A stretch of DNA of 23,130 bases from the NCBI GenBank assembly GCA_004335635.1, contig QAXH01006069.1, positions 1-23,130 on the forward strand. Direction: 5' to 3'. Shown here piece by piece: positions 12,201-19,551 of this stretch. Both the position numbers and the translations under genes were made by a program. Position 1 is the stretch's first letter. Every line of letters starts with the position of its first letter. The notes beneath the pieces are model-generated. The model searched no databases, was not told where the DNA came from, and was given only the letters and a program-made list of their open reading frames with translations. Origin of the DNA: Chloromonas sp. AAM2 (taxonomy: Eukaryota > Chlorophyta > Chlorophyceae > Chlamydomonadales > Chlamydomonadaceae).

Positions 12201-15200
12201 ATGCGCTGTGCCCTGTTCAGGTTCGCCTGCCCGACTGCGCCAGTCCCTGACACGCATTGCCATGCGCTGTGCCCTGTTCAGGTTTGCCTGCCCGACTGCG
12301 CCAGTCCCTGACACGCATTGCCATGTGCTGTGCCCTGTTCAGGTTCGCCTGCCTGACTGCGCCAGTCCCGAGCTCTCCACCAGCACATGCTCCACGCCTT
12401 GGAGCTTCTCCGTGGATGTGAGTGCGCACAGCCCCATGCTGAGCGCCGGGATGTGCAGCGCATGGCAGACGTCTTTTGCAGTCATTACGAGGCTTGTTTG
12501 TCCAGTTGCAGCACTGTCACTTGAAGTTGTGCTCCTCTGCTCCTGTGCCATACGGCCGTGCCAAAACCTGAGTGAGCTCGGACATGACTTGTGGTGGTGA
12601 GGTGTTCAGCACATGCCCACTTTGGACACTGTAGATTCACGCAGCTGTTGTATGTTGCACAATGTGGTAGAAACTCCACGCTGAATCCTGGCCTCCAGCG
12701 AGAATCTGCAGTCTCAATGGTATATTTGAAGTGCAACAACGCAGCATTGTGTTGGGAGTGTGTTTTCCGCTTGAGTTGTTCAGTTGCGTTTTGTACATCT
12801 GCCCGCGGTTAGTTCACTTGTCAGCTAGCTCTCGCTGCTCATAGCCAGTACTTGTTCGCACCGACTCTGTACAGGGAAAACCATAGCATTCTAGTGGCTT
12901 TGCTCTCAACACCTCTATGTTCAGGGAAACCCATAGCACTCTAGTGGCTTCGCTCTTAACACCTGTATGTTGTGGCCACCTGCTGATTCTGCAACTCTCA
13001 ACACCTGTCGGCCAAATTCACATGATGATTCTTCCCACACTGCGCAGAGCCTCGTCCCCGGCATCCCCTTCAGCTGGTTCAACTACTACACAGTCCGCTG
13101 CTGGGCCTACACCAACGCCTCCCTGCCCGCCCTGCTGGCGGCCGAGACTGGGGCGGAGGCGTCCGGCATTCCCACGGCCGTGCATCTGGGGGGGTTGCAG
13201 CGGTACGCAGCGGACGTGGACGGAGTGACACTACAGGTGTGTGCTGTGTGGAGGGGGGGAATGCAGCGGTATGCAGCAGACGTGGACGGAGTGACACTAC
13301 AGGTGTGTGGTGTGTGGAGGGTGGAATTGCAGCGGTACGCAGCGGACGTGGACGGAGTGACACTACAGGTGTGTGGTGTTTGGAAGGAGGGGGGGCAAAC
13401 AGAGCACAAAAGCGCAATGCAAAGGAAAAAGTGAGTGTCTACAAAGGCTATTTACAGGCATTGGGAGGGAAGGGTCTCTCGCCAGCCCTAGTACGCCAGT
13501 CATAGGATGCCCACCAATTTGATTGGTATCTAGTGTTTAGTCGAGTGAGTTTGGTGTTTAGTTGAAGAGGGCAAAATGTAATCAACTGCCTTAACGCAAT
13601 ACTATTTGTACATTTTGTACCGAGTGTTTTGCGCGTGTTGTTCAGGTGCCTGTGCCGGACGACTACCGCTACGGCACCACCCTGCATCTGATAATGGGCG
13701 TATGGGCAGGCATATTCTCAAGCACAGTGAGTGAGAAAGCGTGACCCTGCAACGGCTCAGTAGTTAATAGGACCGAAGTTAAGGTAACATCAACATGTCA
13801 AATTATTATCTAACATGTTGTTGGTTGGGCCATGTTGTTGAATTATTATATAACATGTTGTTGGGTGGGCCATGCTGTTGCATTATTATATAACATGCTG
13901 GACGGGCTGGCAATGCCAGTGTCACACCAGGTGACTGAGTGTCATCATGGGGCGAACAATTGCTCAACGGCATGCCTGCGATTGCTTGCCATGTTCAAGA
14001 TAACACACCAACAGCCTGTATCATATGCAACTGGTTGCCATGCAGAAGCTGCTGCTTACCGGCAACGGCCAGCCGCTGGGCATCACTCTGAGGAGCTTCC
14101 TGCTGCCCATCTCGGTCGTGCCAACACCTGTGGGTCAGGGAGGGGCTGGTGGTGTGCAGCTGCTCTTCTGGTTGACAAATGGCCTGCTCTCAGCAGCATC
14201 ACCATCACTGTCGCCTTCGTCACCTGCACATTGAATAGAAGGTCTCTCAACAGTTAATGGGGTGGTTAAACCATGTTGGCCAGGCCTTTTATCTTGTAAT
14301 TATCGTCCTTCTTGCGCCGTTTCCAGCCAGGCTCTGCTGCCTCCTTGGTTCGCGACTTCATATCCGCCCTTCACTGCCTGTCGAGGCACTGTGTTGCGTT
14401 GTCCACCCCGCAGGGCTTGGTGGCAGTGACCGCCCCCAGTCCCTGCGGCGCCTCCCTGGACCCGAACACCGAGCCCTGCGACTTTCAACAGGGAAGCAAC
14501 CCACTGGGGGTGCCGGGAATACTGGTCACGGTGAGCAAGAAGGGAAGCGGCATCAGCTGCATGGTCCCAGACTGGTGGGTGCTAAAGCGGTGTGCAGTGA
14601 GCACCGGAGCCGACTATGGGCCGACTATGGGCCGACTATGGGCCGACTATGAGCCGACTATGGGCCGACTATGAGCCAACTATGGGCCGACTATGGGCCG
14701 ACTATGAGCCGGCTATGAGCCGACTATGAGCCGACTAAGGGCCGACTATGGGCCGACTTTTACATCTTTTTGAATCAAACTCACTGCTTGGCATGCTTTG
14801 TTTGCAGGGGCACCTCCCTACAGCCACAGATATAGTCCAGGTGGTGGCGAGCGACTTGACCCAGGTAAGGTGGCACACTGAAGTGTGGCTACGTCACAGG
14901 CAAAGGGGAATTATCGGCATGGAATAGCACTTGCTGACTGCACTGTGTTCTGCTTAGATCCTGTCAACTAATGAACTTGCTCAAGTGTCCAGCGCCCGGT
15001 CCTCCATCCACTGTCTGCTGTGCTATCCATGTCCCTGACTCGCATCATCATCAACTGCGATATCTGAGATCGTCATCGGCTTTTACGTTTTCCACGATGA
15101 TTTAAACAAACCTGTGGATGCCATGTCATAATGTTCAGAGCATCGGATGTTTCAACTTTGATTTAGATCCACATCTGACGCAATCACCATCTCTACAGGT

Positions 15201-16946
15201 GTCTAATGCGGCGGTGTCGGGCGGCAGCACCGGCCAGGGCCTCAGCACACGGGGCGGCGGCATCACTCAGATCACTCTGCCATTTGCACCGACTACACAG
15301 GTGTGTGGGCCAAGCGAAACTGCCTGGATCAGGAAGCGATCTGGAACAAGACTGTGTGAAGGCCTGGCATGCCCACATGACATGCGACCACTCTAGGGTT
15401 TCGCCAGTACTGCATGCAGTCACCATATGAATAAAACGTCTGGCACATGTCTGGCACACGTCTGGCACAGACACCAACGGTGCATGAGGTTGCAAGCAAC
15501 AGGCGTTTTTGGCATGTGCTCAATTCTCAACTCGCATACTTTTGACGGGCATTGGACCATGCACATCCCATGGCAGCTGATGCTTGAATATGATGCAAAT
15601 GATTGGTTGATGGTAACGCTGGGACTCCTTGGTGGCATGGGGCTCAACCCCTGTGAAACACCCCACACGTTTCTGTGCGTTTCTGTCTGCTGCTTGCGCA
15701 GGTGTGGTACACACAAGCCGATGGCTACCTGACCATCCCAGCGCCCCGCGCCGGCTGGGTCACACTTTCGTCGGATGAGTTCGCGGCAACTGCCTCCCTG
15801 GTGCTGATGGGGGACGTGGTGATCAGAAACGCGCCTGTTTTCAACGCCAAGTCAACGAACACGTTTGGCGTTTCAGTGCAGGTGCGCACGTGATTTTTGT
15901 GTGCATGTCACGTGCATGTGTGTGAGTGTGGGCGTTCCAATGCAAGGCATGGCCTTCTGGCACCCTTGAAAGTTCCCGCTGTGTTGGGGGTGACAGGTGG
16001 GTGGGTGGATGAAATCACGTACATGCTTGTGTTAGGCGTGAGGATGTGGGTGTGGCGTGAGGATGTGGGTGCGGCGTGTGGATGTGGGTGTGGGAGTGTT
16101 TCGTTGTACATGAGGAGCGCTTGTCTGCGATGAATAACATTGACACAGCAGCACAGCAAAGTTAGTTCCGGACAGAGTCCTCACGAGCAGGTCAACTGGA
16201 GTCACCCATCCCATCACGCTGAACATGCAGCGATCCCATCACGCTCAACATGCAGCGATTACTTCTAGCATATGCTTGATGATGCAATAATCATGCAATC
16301 ATGTGCAGTCCATTATATCTTATTGTTTGAGAGCGTTGGACGATGCTATAAACAACACTGTCCGATGCGCCCGCAGGTGTGGCTGCCGAGCGGGTACGTG
16401 AGCATGCGGGTCGTCACCAAGAACCGGCCCCTCACAAGCACCGAGAAGGCAATAGCAAAGTACAACTGGAAGGTATGCGCCACAGCCTATCTTGACGCTG
16501 TTGACTTACAGTGCCAAGAACCAGTGCGAGCTACCTTCTGTACTAATCTGGTGCTACATGGTGGCATCATCACCCGTAGCATATTGCACTGAAATTTCTA
16601 GTCCTTGTCGATTACATAGTATTCTTCACGGAAAAAGCCATGCTTTCTGATACCCCATGGGACAGGTGTGTGCTCTGCCATGCCTGGGTGCATCACCGCA
16701 ACCCACCGTCAGCACCTGTCATGCGGATGCACATGAATCTGTCTTCCATGCTCACTTGGATGATGGCTGGTCTCCAATACTCCAGTTGCGCATCACATCA
16801 CTCAAGCCGCATGGCAACCCCATCACATGCACCATGAGCACATGGGCACAACATGAAACCGTATTGCGTATGCCCCTATGCAGATGCGGCTCCCTGGCAA
16901 CACCCTGGTGCCCCTCAACACCTCTTACTGGAGACGTGTTGCGTGA
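1..16946 (+). CDS. Subtilisin-like (S8) serine protease with long PA14-like C-terminal region; 5' partial, 29 exons
   Basis: Predicted exons: 1-88, 856-1017, 1631-1730, 2186-2253, 2705-2782, 3128-3313, 3716-3763, 4536-4617, 4958-5076, 5649-5845, 6674-6741, 7274-7410, 7920-8110, 8655-8749, 9409-9470, 9687-9784, 10165-10264, 10604-10730, 11091-11176, 12343-12417, 13048-13236, 13646-13726, 14046-14129, 14414-14530, 14808-14864, 15199-15300, 15702-15881, 16377-16472, 16884-16946. The frame begins at base 2. Spliced length is 3,135 nt, or 1,044 residues plus TGA. All 28 introns are GT-AG and every phase matches, which strongly supports one gene. Residues 1 to about 265 are the S8 catalytic domain without its Asp and His segments. 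The remainder is beta-rich and PA14-like. NxS/T sequons (for example exons 4, 10, 13, 17, 19 and 21) suggest a secreted glycoprotein. The start codon and signal peptide lie left of the window. Least certain borders are the exon 10 start (5649 or 5670, both in frame), the exon 23 donor and the last exon. A role in cell-wall lysis or hatching is inference from known algal subtilases. Confidence 0.85.
1171..1265. repeat. 22-bp minisatellite in intron 2
   Basis: Units begin at 1206, 1228 and 1250 with a related longer first copy at 1171. The core is TTAATAACCTGTGAGAACAA with small changes. Confidence 0.85.
1477..1596. mobile_element. Short interspersed element, copy 1 (intron 2)
   Basis: Begins with (CAT)5 and continues as a segment of about 105 bp that recurs at 6262-6407 with about 90% identity (9 mismatches, mostly transitions, over about 92 aligned bases, then a short indel). 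Read on the minus strand, the element ends in an (ATG)n tail, as many SINEs and LINE 3' ends do. The plus strand carries GTTCAATCC, identical in form to a tRNA T-loop/B-box. No clear target-site duplication flanks this copy. Confidence 0.65.
2393..2416 (+). repeat. Duplicate of the exon 4 / intron 4 border
   Basis: Matches 2245-2268 at 20 of 24 positions, including the CAG|GTAGG donor, 148 bp downstream of the real junction. Confidence 0.55.
3376..3408 (+). repeat. Duplicate of the exon 6 3' end with its donor
   Basis: Matches 3281-3313 at 30 of 33 bases and is again followed by GTG. It encodes GVDKNHFRAEQ versus GVDKNYFRAEQ in the exon. The 95-bp offset is not a multiple of three, and a TAA between the copies blocks read-through. 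Confidence 0.85.
4391..4418. repeat. Interstitial telomere-like tract (CCCTAA type), intron 7
   Basis: CCTAACCCTAACCCTGAACC followed by another CTAACCC. It is too short and embedded to be a chromosome end. Confidence 0.75.
5092..5168. repeat. (GGTT)n microsatellite, intron 9
   Basis: Interrupted at the left and nearly perfect from about 5130 to 5166. Confidence 0.95.
5784..6090 (+). repeat. 81-bp tandem array spanning the exon 10 3' end and donor, 4 copies
   Basis: Copies start at 5784, 5865, 5946 and 6027. Each carries the last about 62 bases of exon 10 and the first about 19 of intron 10. The first three keep the donor AAG|GTAAGAGG, while the fourth has CCGTAAGG. A fragment of a fifth follows at about 6101-6119. 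Period 81 equals 27 codons, but the frame meets TAA right after each donor. Confidence 0.95.
6262..6407. mobile_element. Short interspersed element, copy 2, with target-site duplication (intron 10)
   Basis: Begins with (CAT)12 at 6262-6297 and ends at 6407. It is flanked by perfect 10-bp direct repeats TGGGAACACT at 6252-6261 and 6408-6417, the expected mark of an insertion. Length without the trinucleotide tract is about 110 bp, with no coding capacity. The T-loop-like GTTCAACCC is present. It may be a tRNA-related SINE or a truncated non-LTR element tail. Orientation is ambiguous because the B-box-like motif and the presumed tail lie on opposite strands. Confidence 0.75.
6966..7019. repeat. 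18-bp tandem repeat x3, intron 11
   Basis: Unit CATGTGTCATGGGCTGTG at 6966, 6984 and 7002. Confidence 0.9.
7411..7566. repeat. Degenerate GGGTTTAG-like tract, intron 12
   Basis: A run of imperfect TAGGGTTCAGGG, TAGGGTTTAG and GGGTTTA words beginning directly at the donor of intron 12. It resembles decayed telomere-type repeat. Confidence 0.45.
7728..7801 (+). repeat. Decayed duplicate of the exon 13 acceptor and 5' end
   Basis: Colinear with 7909-7981 without gaps over 60 bases: 10 of 12 before the AG and 33 of 48 after it, including CCCCGTGTTG. Offset is 181 bp. The copy still has CCCCAG|GT and an open frame (VTGIAARPRPAFPVLLF versus VAGTAPVPIPDLPVLVS), so it could be a cryptic alternative exon, but no good donor follows. 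Confidence 0.6.
7920..10730 (+). other. PA14-like module 2 (exons 13-18)
   Basis: Exons 13-18 encode about residues 445-669. The best PA14-like hallmark in the protein is in exon 16, VTLDGVLVLEIWDD, which matches the 'v.l.vDG..v.d.w' strand. It is followed in exon 17 by CITLQPGASGNESYRLDVLW, equivalent to the 'l.L.aG..y.i.i.y' strand, and in exon 18 by a Trp-Arg-Pro opening that fits the closing strand. Exons 13 and 14 give the opening part (PLAWGFTTAFTLLFNRTTN, SQVAVPDLDLIVG). Exon 13 has two sequons (NRT, NAT). Introns here fall in mixed phases, unlike the following block. Confidence 0.55.
9552..9642. repeat. (CCTTG)n pentanucleotide microsatellite, intron 15
   Basis: About 18 units with a few CCTCG and CCGTG variants. 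It fills over a third of the shortest intron (216 nt). Confidence 0.95.
11251..11492. repeat. (CA)n-rich compound microsatellite, intron 19
   Basis: About 240 bp of CACACA with interspersed GGCACA and GACACA variants. Confidence 0.97.
11678..11723. repeat. Interstitial telomere-like repeat, TTAGGGTCAGGG units, intron 19
   Basis: Three consecutive 12-bp units TTAGGGTCAGGG preceded by AGGGTTGAG. Alternate hexamers are TTAGGG and TCAGGG. Confidence 0.85.
11872..12366 (+). repeat. 61-bp tandem array spanning the exon 20 acceptor, at least 7 copies, with a gap
   Basis: Copies of GCGCCAGTCCCTGACACGCA plus 41 more bases start at 11872, 11933, 11994, then 12176, 12237, 12298. The last partial copy at 12359 runs into exon 20. 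Each unit contains CTGTTCAG|GT followed by the first 24 bases of exon 20. Only the final copy reads CCCGAG; the others read CCCTGA, an in-frame stop. A shorter fragment sits at 11845. Confidence 0.95.
12040..12171. other. Assembly gap (132 N)
   Basis: The gap lies inside the 61-bp array. The distance between flanking units is 182 bp, one base from three full periods, so the gap size is close to in register, but the true copy number is unknown. Confidence 1.
12873..12972. repeat. 50-bp tandem duplication, intron 20
   Basis: Copies 12873-12922 and 12923-12972 agree at 44 of 50 positions (AGGGAAA(A/C)CCATAGCA start). Confidence 0.9.
13197..13394 (+). repeat. 66-bp tandem array spanning the exon 21 3' end and donor, 3 copies
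   Basis: Units start at 13197, 13263 and 13329. Each ends the coding part with GTGACACTACAG followed by GTGTGT, giving three near-identical donors at 13237, 13303 and 13369. The period is 22 codons and the frame of exon 21 stays open through all copies, to a TGA at 13432. Confidence 0.95.
13802..13901. repeat. 40-bp tandem repeat, intron 22
   Basis: AT-rich units starting ATTATTAT at 13802, 13842 and 13882 (last one partial). Confidence 0.9.
14609..14757. repeat. 12-bp minisatellite (GCCGACTATGGG), intron 24
   Basis: About 12 units with GGG/GAG alternation at the 3' end of the unit. It fills the middle of a 277-nt intron. Confidence 0.95.
16036..16092. repeat. 18-bp GGATGTGGGTG repeat, intron 27
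   Basis: Three units of the form GCGTGAGGATGTGGGTGTG. Confidence 0.8.
16208..16257. repeat. 25-bp tandem duplication, intron 27
   Basis: ATCCCATCACGCT(G/C)AACA continuing TGCAGCG, at 16208 and 16233, one mismatch. Confidence 0.9.
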
Positions 16947-18087
16947 TAGACGGCCCGCATACACAAGCACGTGGGCTGTCATGCAGGCACATGCAGGCAC
17001 ATGCAGGCACATAGACTGTTGCGTGAGCCCTGTGGCCTTGCTGGTTCTACTACATGGGAAGACGTGCGGCCCAGTCACATGGCCCTACCCGCGGCATGGC
17101 CTGTCTGACATGTGCGGCCTGACTCCCAGCATGGTCTGTCACGAGCGGCCCAGTGACACTGACTGACCTTACTGACAGCACCATCTGTGGCTGAGACTGG
17201 CCCCTCATCTACAAGCACATGGGTTGTCATGAGCCGGACTGCGCACCAGAGGCACATGGACATCTACATAAAGCCGTGGAGCGGCCATGCAGACACGTGA
17301 GCCATTTGAGCAGTCACGTGAGCCGTTTCTCCCCATGGCCATGGAGCTGACCTCCCTATACACACTGATGATGTTACCAAGTTACTGTGACAGGTGTACT
17401 GCGGCTGTGAATGTCATACCAGAGAAGATGCGATTATTGAGTGCAAGGGTTTCTAACACACGTAGCAGACAAGTGCACCGGAAAAGGCGGCTCCGGATTC
17501 TCTGCATGTGCTGGTTTCTTCATCCTGCTGTGCACTTCTTCACATGCCATGATATGAGGCATTGTTCATACTGTTATAGGGTTGCGCCGGATTGGTACAA
17601 CGCTCCTCTGCCTACATTGACATTGATAGTAACTGGGCTTTCAAAATCAGATCCAAATTTGGATAATAAAGTGGGACGTAACTGTCCAACAATTCAAGTG
17701 GCCATGTCATGCCGACTGATTGAATGTGACTTACAGAATTGCGGGCCGGGGGGAAAGGAGCCCATTCATTCAGCATGCACATTTGAAGGATCATACAGAC
17801 CAAGAAAGCTCCTGTTGTGTTCTCTGAGCTTCACCATCACATTGCCACGTTGTGGCATCGGTCCTGCTTGTTTCATATTCTGGCTCTACTATCAGCTTTC
17901 GTTGCCAGCAGAAGACCAGATATTCATGTGGCATACTTCAACGTCTGACGTCTTATGCTGTCTTATTCGGGTATGCGAGCGGGTCGGTCTGGGTGTGCTG
18001 TCAGATTGCTGAATCCGACTTCACGGGCTTTGACTGATTTTCTGAGCATGTACAAGGAGAGTTTCCTGATAGCCGTGTGCTGGGCGG

Positions 18088-18133
18088 CGTGCCAACACTT
18101 GTGGCCGGGGCGTGCTAACACTTGTGGCCGGGG
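18088..18133. repeat. 23-bp tandem duplication
   Basis: CGTGC(C/T)AACACTTGTGGCC followed by GGGG, repeated at 18088 and 18111, with a partial third start at 18134. Confidence 0.9.
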
Positions 18134-18332
18134 CGTGCTCACACTGACTTGTTGTGATGGCTCTTTGATTGATTTGAATGTTGCATTTGGTACAGGACTC
18201 GATTATTTTCCCGAGTGGGTTTGCTGGCCGGTCCGTGCAGACATTCGTCTTCAACAAGCAGCTTGAGTTGTTGTGTTGGATTAAGCATAGTACACATTCT
18301 ACCTTTATAAGCTCTTCATGGCGTGGATCCCT

Positions 18333-18337
18333 TGTAA
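18333..18337 (+). terminator. Candidate polyadenylation signal TGTAA for the subtilase gene
   Basis: TGTAA is the usual green algal polyadenylation signal. This is the first plus-strand copy after the stop codon. It lies at the left edge of a 103-bp tandem duplication. Confidence 0.4.
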
Positions 18338-18542
18338 CCACAGACACAGCCTGAAGTTTTCGAGTAATGTGATGCTGCTTCATGCAGTGACATGCATTGG
18401 GGTCATCGTGTAACAGCGTGGGGGGCGTCACTTGAGGGCGCCACAGACACAGCCTGAGGTTCTCGAGTAATGTGATGCTGCTTCATGCAGTGACATGCAT
18501 TGGGGTCATCGTGCAACAGCGTGGGGGCGTCACTTGAGGGCG
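18338..18542. repeat. 103-bp tandem duplication
   Basis: Copies 18338-18440 and 18441-18542 begin CCACAGACACAGCCTGA and differ at only a handful of bases, plus one G in a homopolymer. The high identity suggests a recent duplication. Confidence 0.95.
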
Positions 18543-18737
18543 TGTAAGGAGCACTATCAAAAGCCATCCCACAGCCAGCGCTGAGGGTCGCATGGATGAA
18601 TGGGCGCGTCTCTTCAGGGCAGGTGTGACCACTCGGCCGCCCCTTTGTCCTCTCCACATGAGAGGGTATGGCCCTCTCTGGAAGCCCCATATAGACACTC
18701 AGAAAATGTAAACCAACCCACACAGTCAGCCACACAG

Positions 18738-18826
18738 GCGTGCCGAGGCTGGAGGGGCTCCGCGTGACACGAACAGGTGGCTCTGCAGCCGCCTTGAGCG
18801 TTGGGGCACCTGTCCTTTCTTGCTCA
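18738..18826 (+). other. Orphan exon-like segment
   Basis: A GC-rich 89-nt block bounded by CACACAG at the left and a perfect-consensus donor CTCAG|GTAAGT at the right. It has an open frame (LEGLRVTRTGGSAAALSVGA) with coding-like codon choice. I found no partner exon of matching phase. It could be a remnant, part of a noncoding transcript, or an alternative downstream exon. Confidence 0.3.
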
Positions 18827-19019
18827 GGTAAGTCAGGGTGGCGAACATCATCGTTCCATGGTGGCTTTCTACTTCAAACAGATTTGCACCGCATGAAACA
18901 CTTCAAGGTGGCCAGGCGCTGCTGGGGTCATGGATGGAACTAAGTACACGACATGGTACAGCGCCCAAGGGACTGGGTGTCCAGCGCCTGCTGTCACTTG
19001 TCAAGAGTCCAAGACGGAT

Positions 19020-19388
19020 TGCTGGCTGATTGGTGTGCAATGCTGGCTGATTGGTGTGCAATGCTGGCTGCTTGGTGTGCAATGCTGGCTGCTTGGTGTG
19101 CAATGCTGGCTGATTGGTGTGCAATGCTCGCTGATTGGTGTGCAATGCTGGCTGATTGGTGTGCAATGCTCGCTGATTGGGGTGTGCAATGCTGGCTGAT
19201 TGGTGTGCAATGCTGGCTGATTGGGGTGTGCAATGCTGGCTGATTGGTGTGCAATGCTGGCTGATTGGTGTGCAATGCTCGCTGATTGGTGTGCAATGCT
19301 GGCTGATTGGTGTGCAATGCTGGCTGATTGTTGTGCAATGCTTGCTGATTGGTGTGCAATGCTTGCTGATTGGTGTGCAATGTTCGCC
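19020..19388. repeat. 21-bp minisatellite, about 17 copies
   Basis: Unit GCTGGCTGATTGGTGTGCAAT with CTCGCTG, CTTG and CTGCTTG variants and two 23-bp units. The period is a multiple of three, so several frames on both strands stay open by chance. I do not call them genes. Confidence 0.95.
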
Positions 19389-19546
19389 GTTAGGCAGTAC
19401 GTGGTAGCAGTGGTCAACATACTTACACTTTGTGTGCCACCACACACACACATATCTGTTTGCACTGGCAAGGTTATCGCGAGCCTCAAGAGAGCGCCCA
19501 CATCAATTGAGAAGCTGCACGTGACACACGAGTCCCAGTCTCTGTT

Positions 19547-19551
19547 TTACA
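19547..19551 (-). terminator. Candidate polyadenylation signal for the four-span membrane protein gene
   Basis: TTACA on the plus strand (TGTAA on the minus strand) is the first such word found downstream of the stop at 20309, implying a 3' UTR of about 760 nt. Confidence 0.35.

Larger units (their letters stand above)
11091..16946 (+). other. C-terminal PA14-like region (exons 19-29)
   Basis: Exons 19-29 encode about residues 670-1044. Two further modules can be suspected. The last is the clearest: exon 27 has DGYLTIPAPRAGWVTLS then ATASLVLMGDVVIRN, exon 28 has VWLPSGYVSMRVVTKN, and exons 28-29 close with YNWKMRLPGNTLVPLNTSYW, which matches the PA14 terminal strand 'l.W..pg...ip...ly'. The reading frame stops three residues after YWR at TGA 16944-16946. 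Exon 20 is Cys/Ser/Thr-rich (CASPELSTSTCSTPW). Introns 19-28 are all phase 0, so exons 20-28 are nine consecutive symmetrical exons that could be skipped or duplicated without frameshift. A weak donor-like GTGTTG just before the stop leaves open a longer product. Confidence 0.6.
16947..18337 (+). other. Presumed 3' UTR of the subtilase gene
   Basis: No exon chain or recognisable coding segment follows the stop at 16946. I scanned the plus strand for TGTAA, and the first occurrence is at 18333, which would give a 3' UTR of about 1.4 kb. The stretch holds a 10-bp x3 repeat (16981-17012), a diverged direct repeat of an ACAAGCAC(G/A)TGGG(C/T)TGTCATG segment (about 16964 and 17213), a 23-bp duplication (18088-18133) and one long open frame judged doubtful. 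Confidence 0.5.

Noticed and set aside
11872..12366. Could the regular array be a CRISPR?
   Set aside because: Units are contiguous without unique spacers, the sequence is eukaryotic, and each unit carries a splice acceptor.
16787..16860. Extra exon LRITSLKPHGNPI between exons 28 and 29
   Set aside because: The acceptor looks fine and the frame would fit, but the only downstream GT leaves a 23-nt intron, too short to splice.
17287..18012. 241-codon open frame on the plus strand after the subtilase stop
   Set aside because: Base composition is lower in GC than the exons, the protein is Cys-rich with no recognisable pattern, and it ignores the local codon preference. It is more likely a chance frame in the 3' UTR, though unusually long.
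18038..18110. Resemblance to the exon 23 end (GTGCCAACACYTGTGG)
   Set aside because: Only one 16-bp block with a mismatch and differently spaced neighbours. A match of this size is expected by chance in a window this long.
18903..19501. Open frames of 120-180 codons on both strands with 7-residue repeats
   Set aside because: Artefacts of the 21-bp minisatellite, whose period is a multiple of three.
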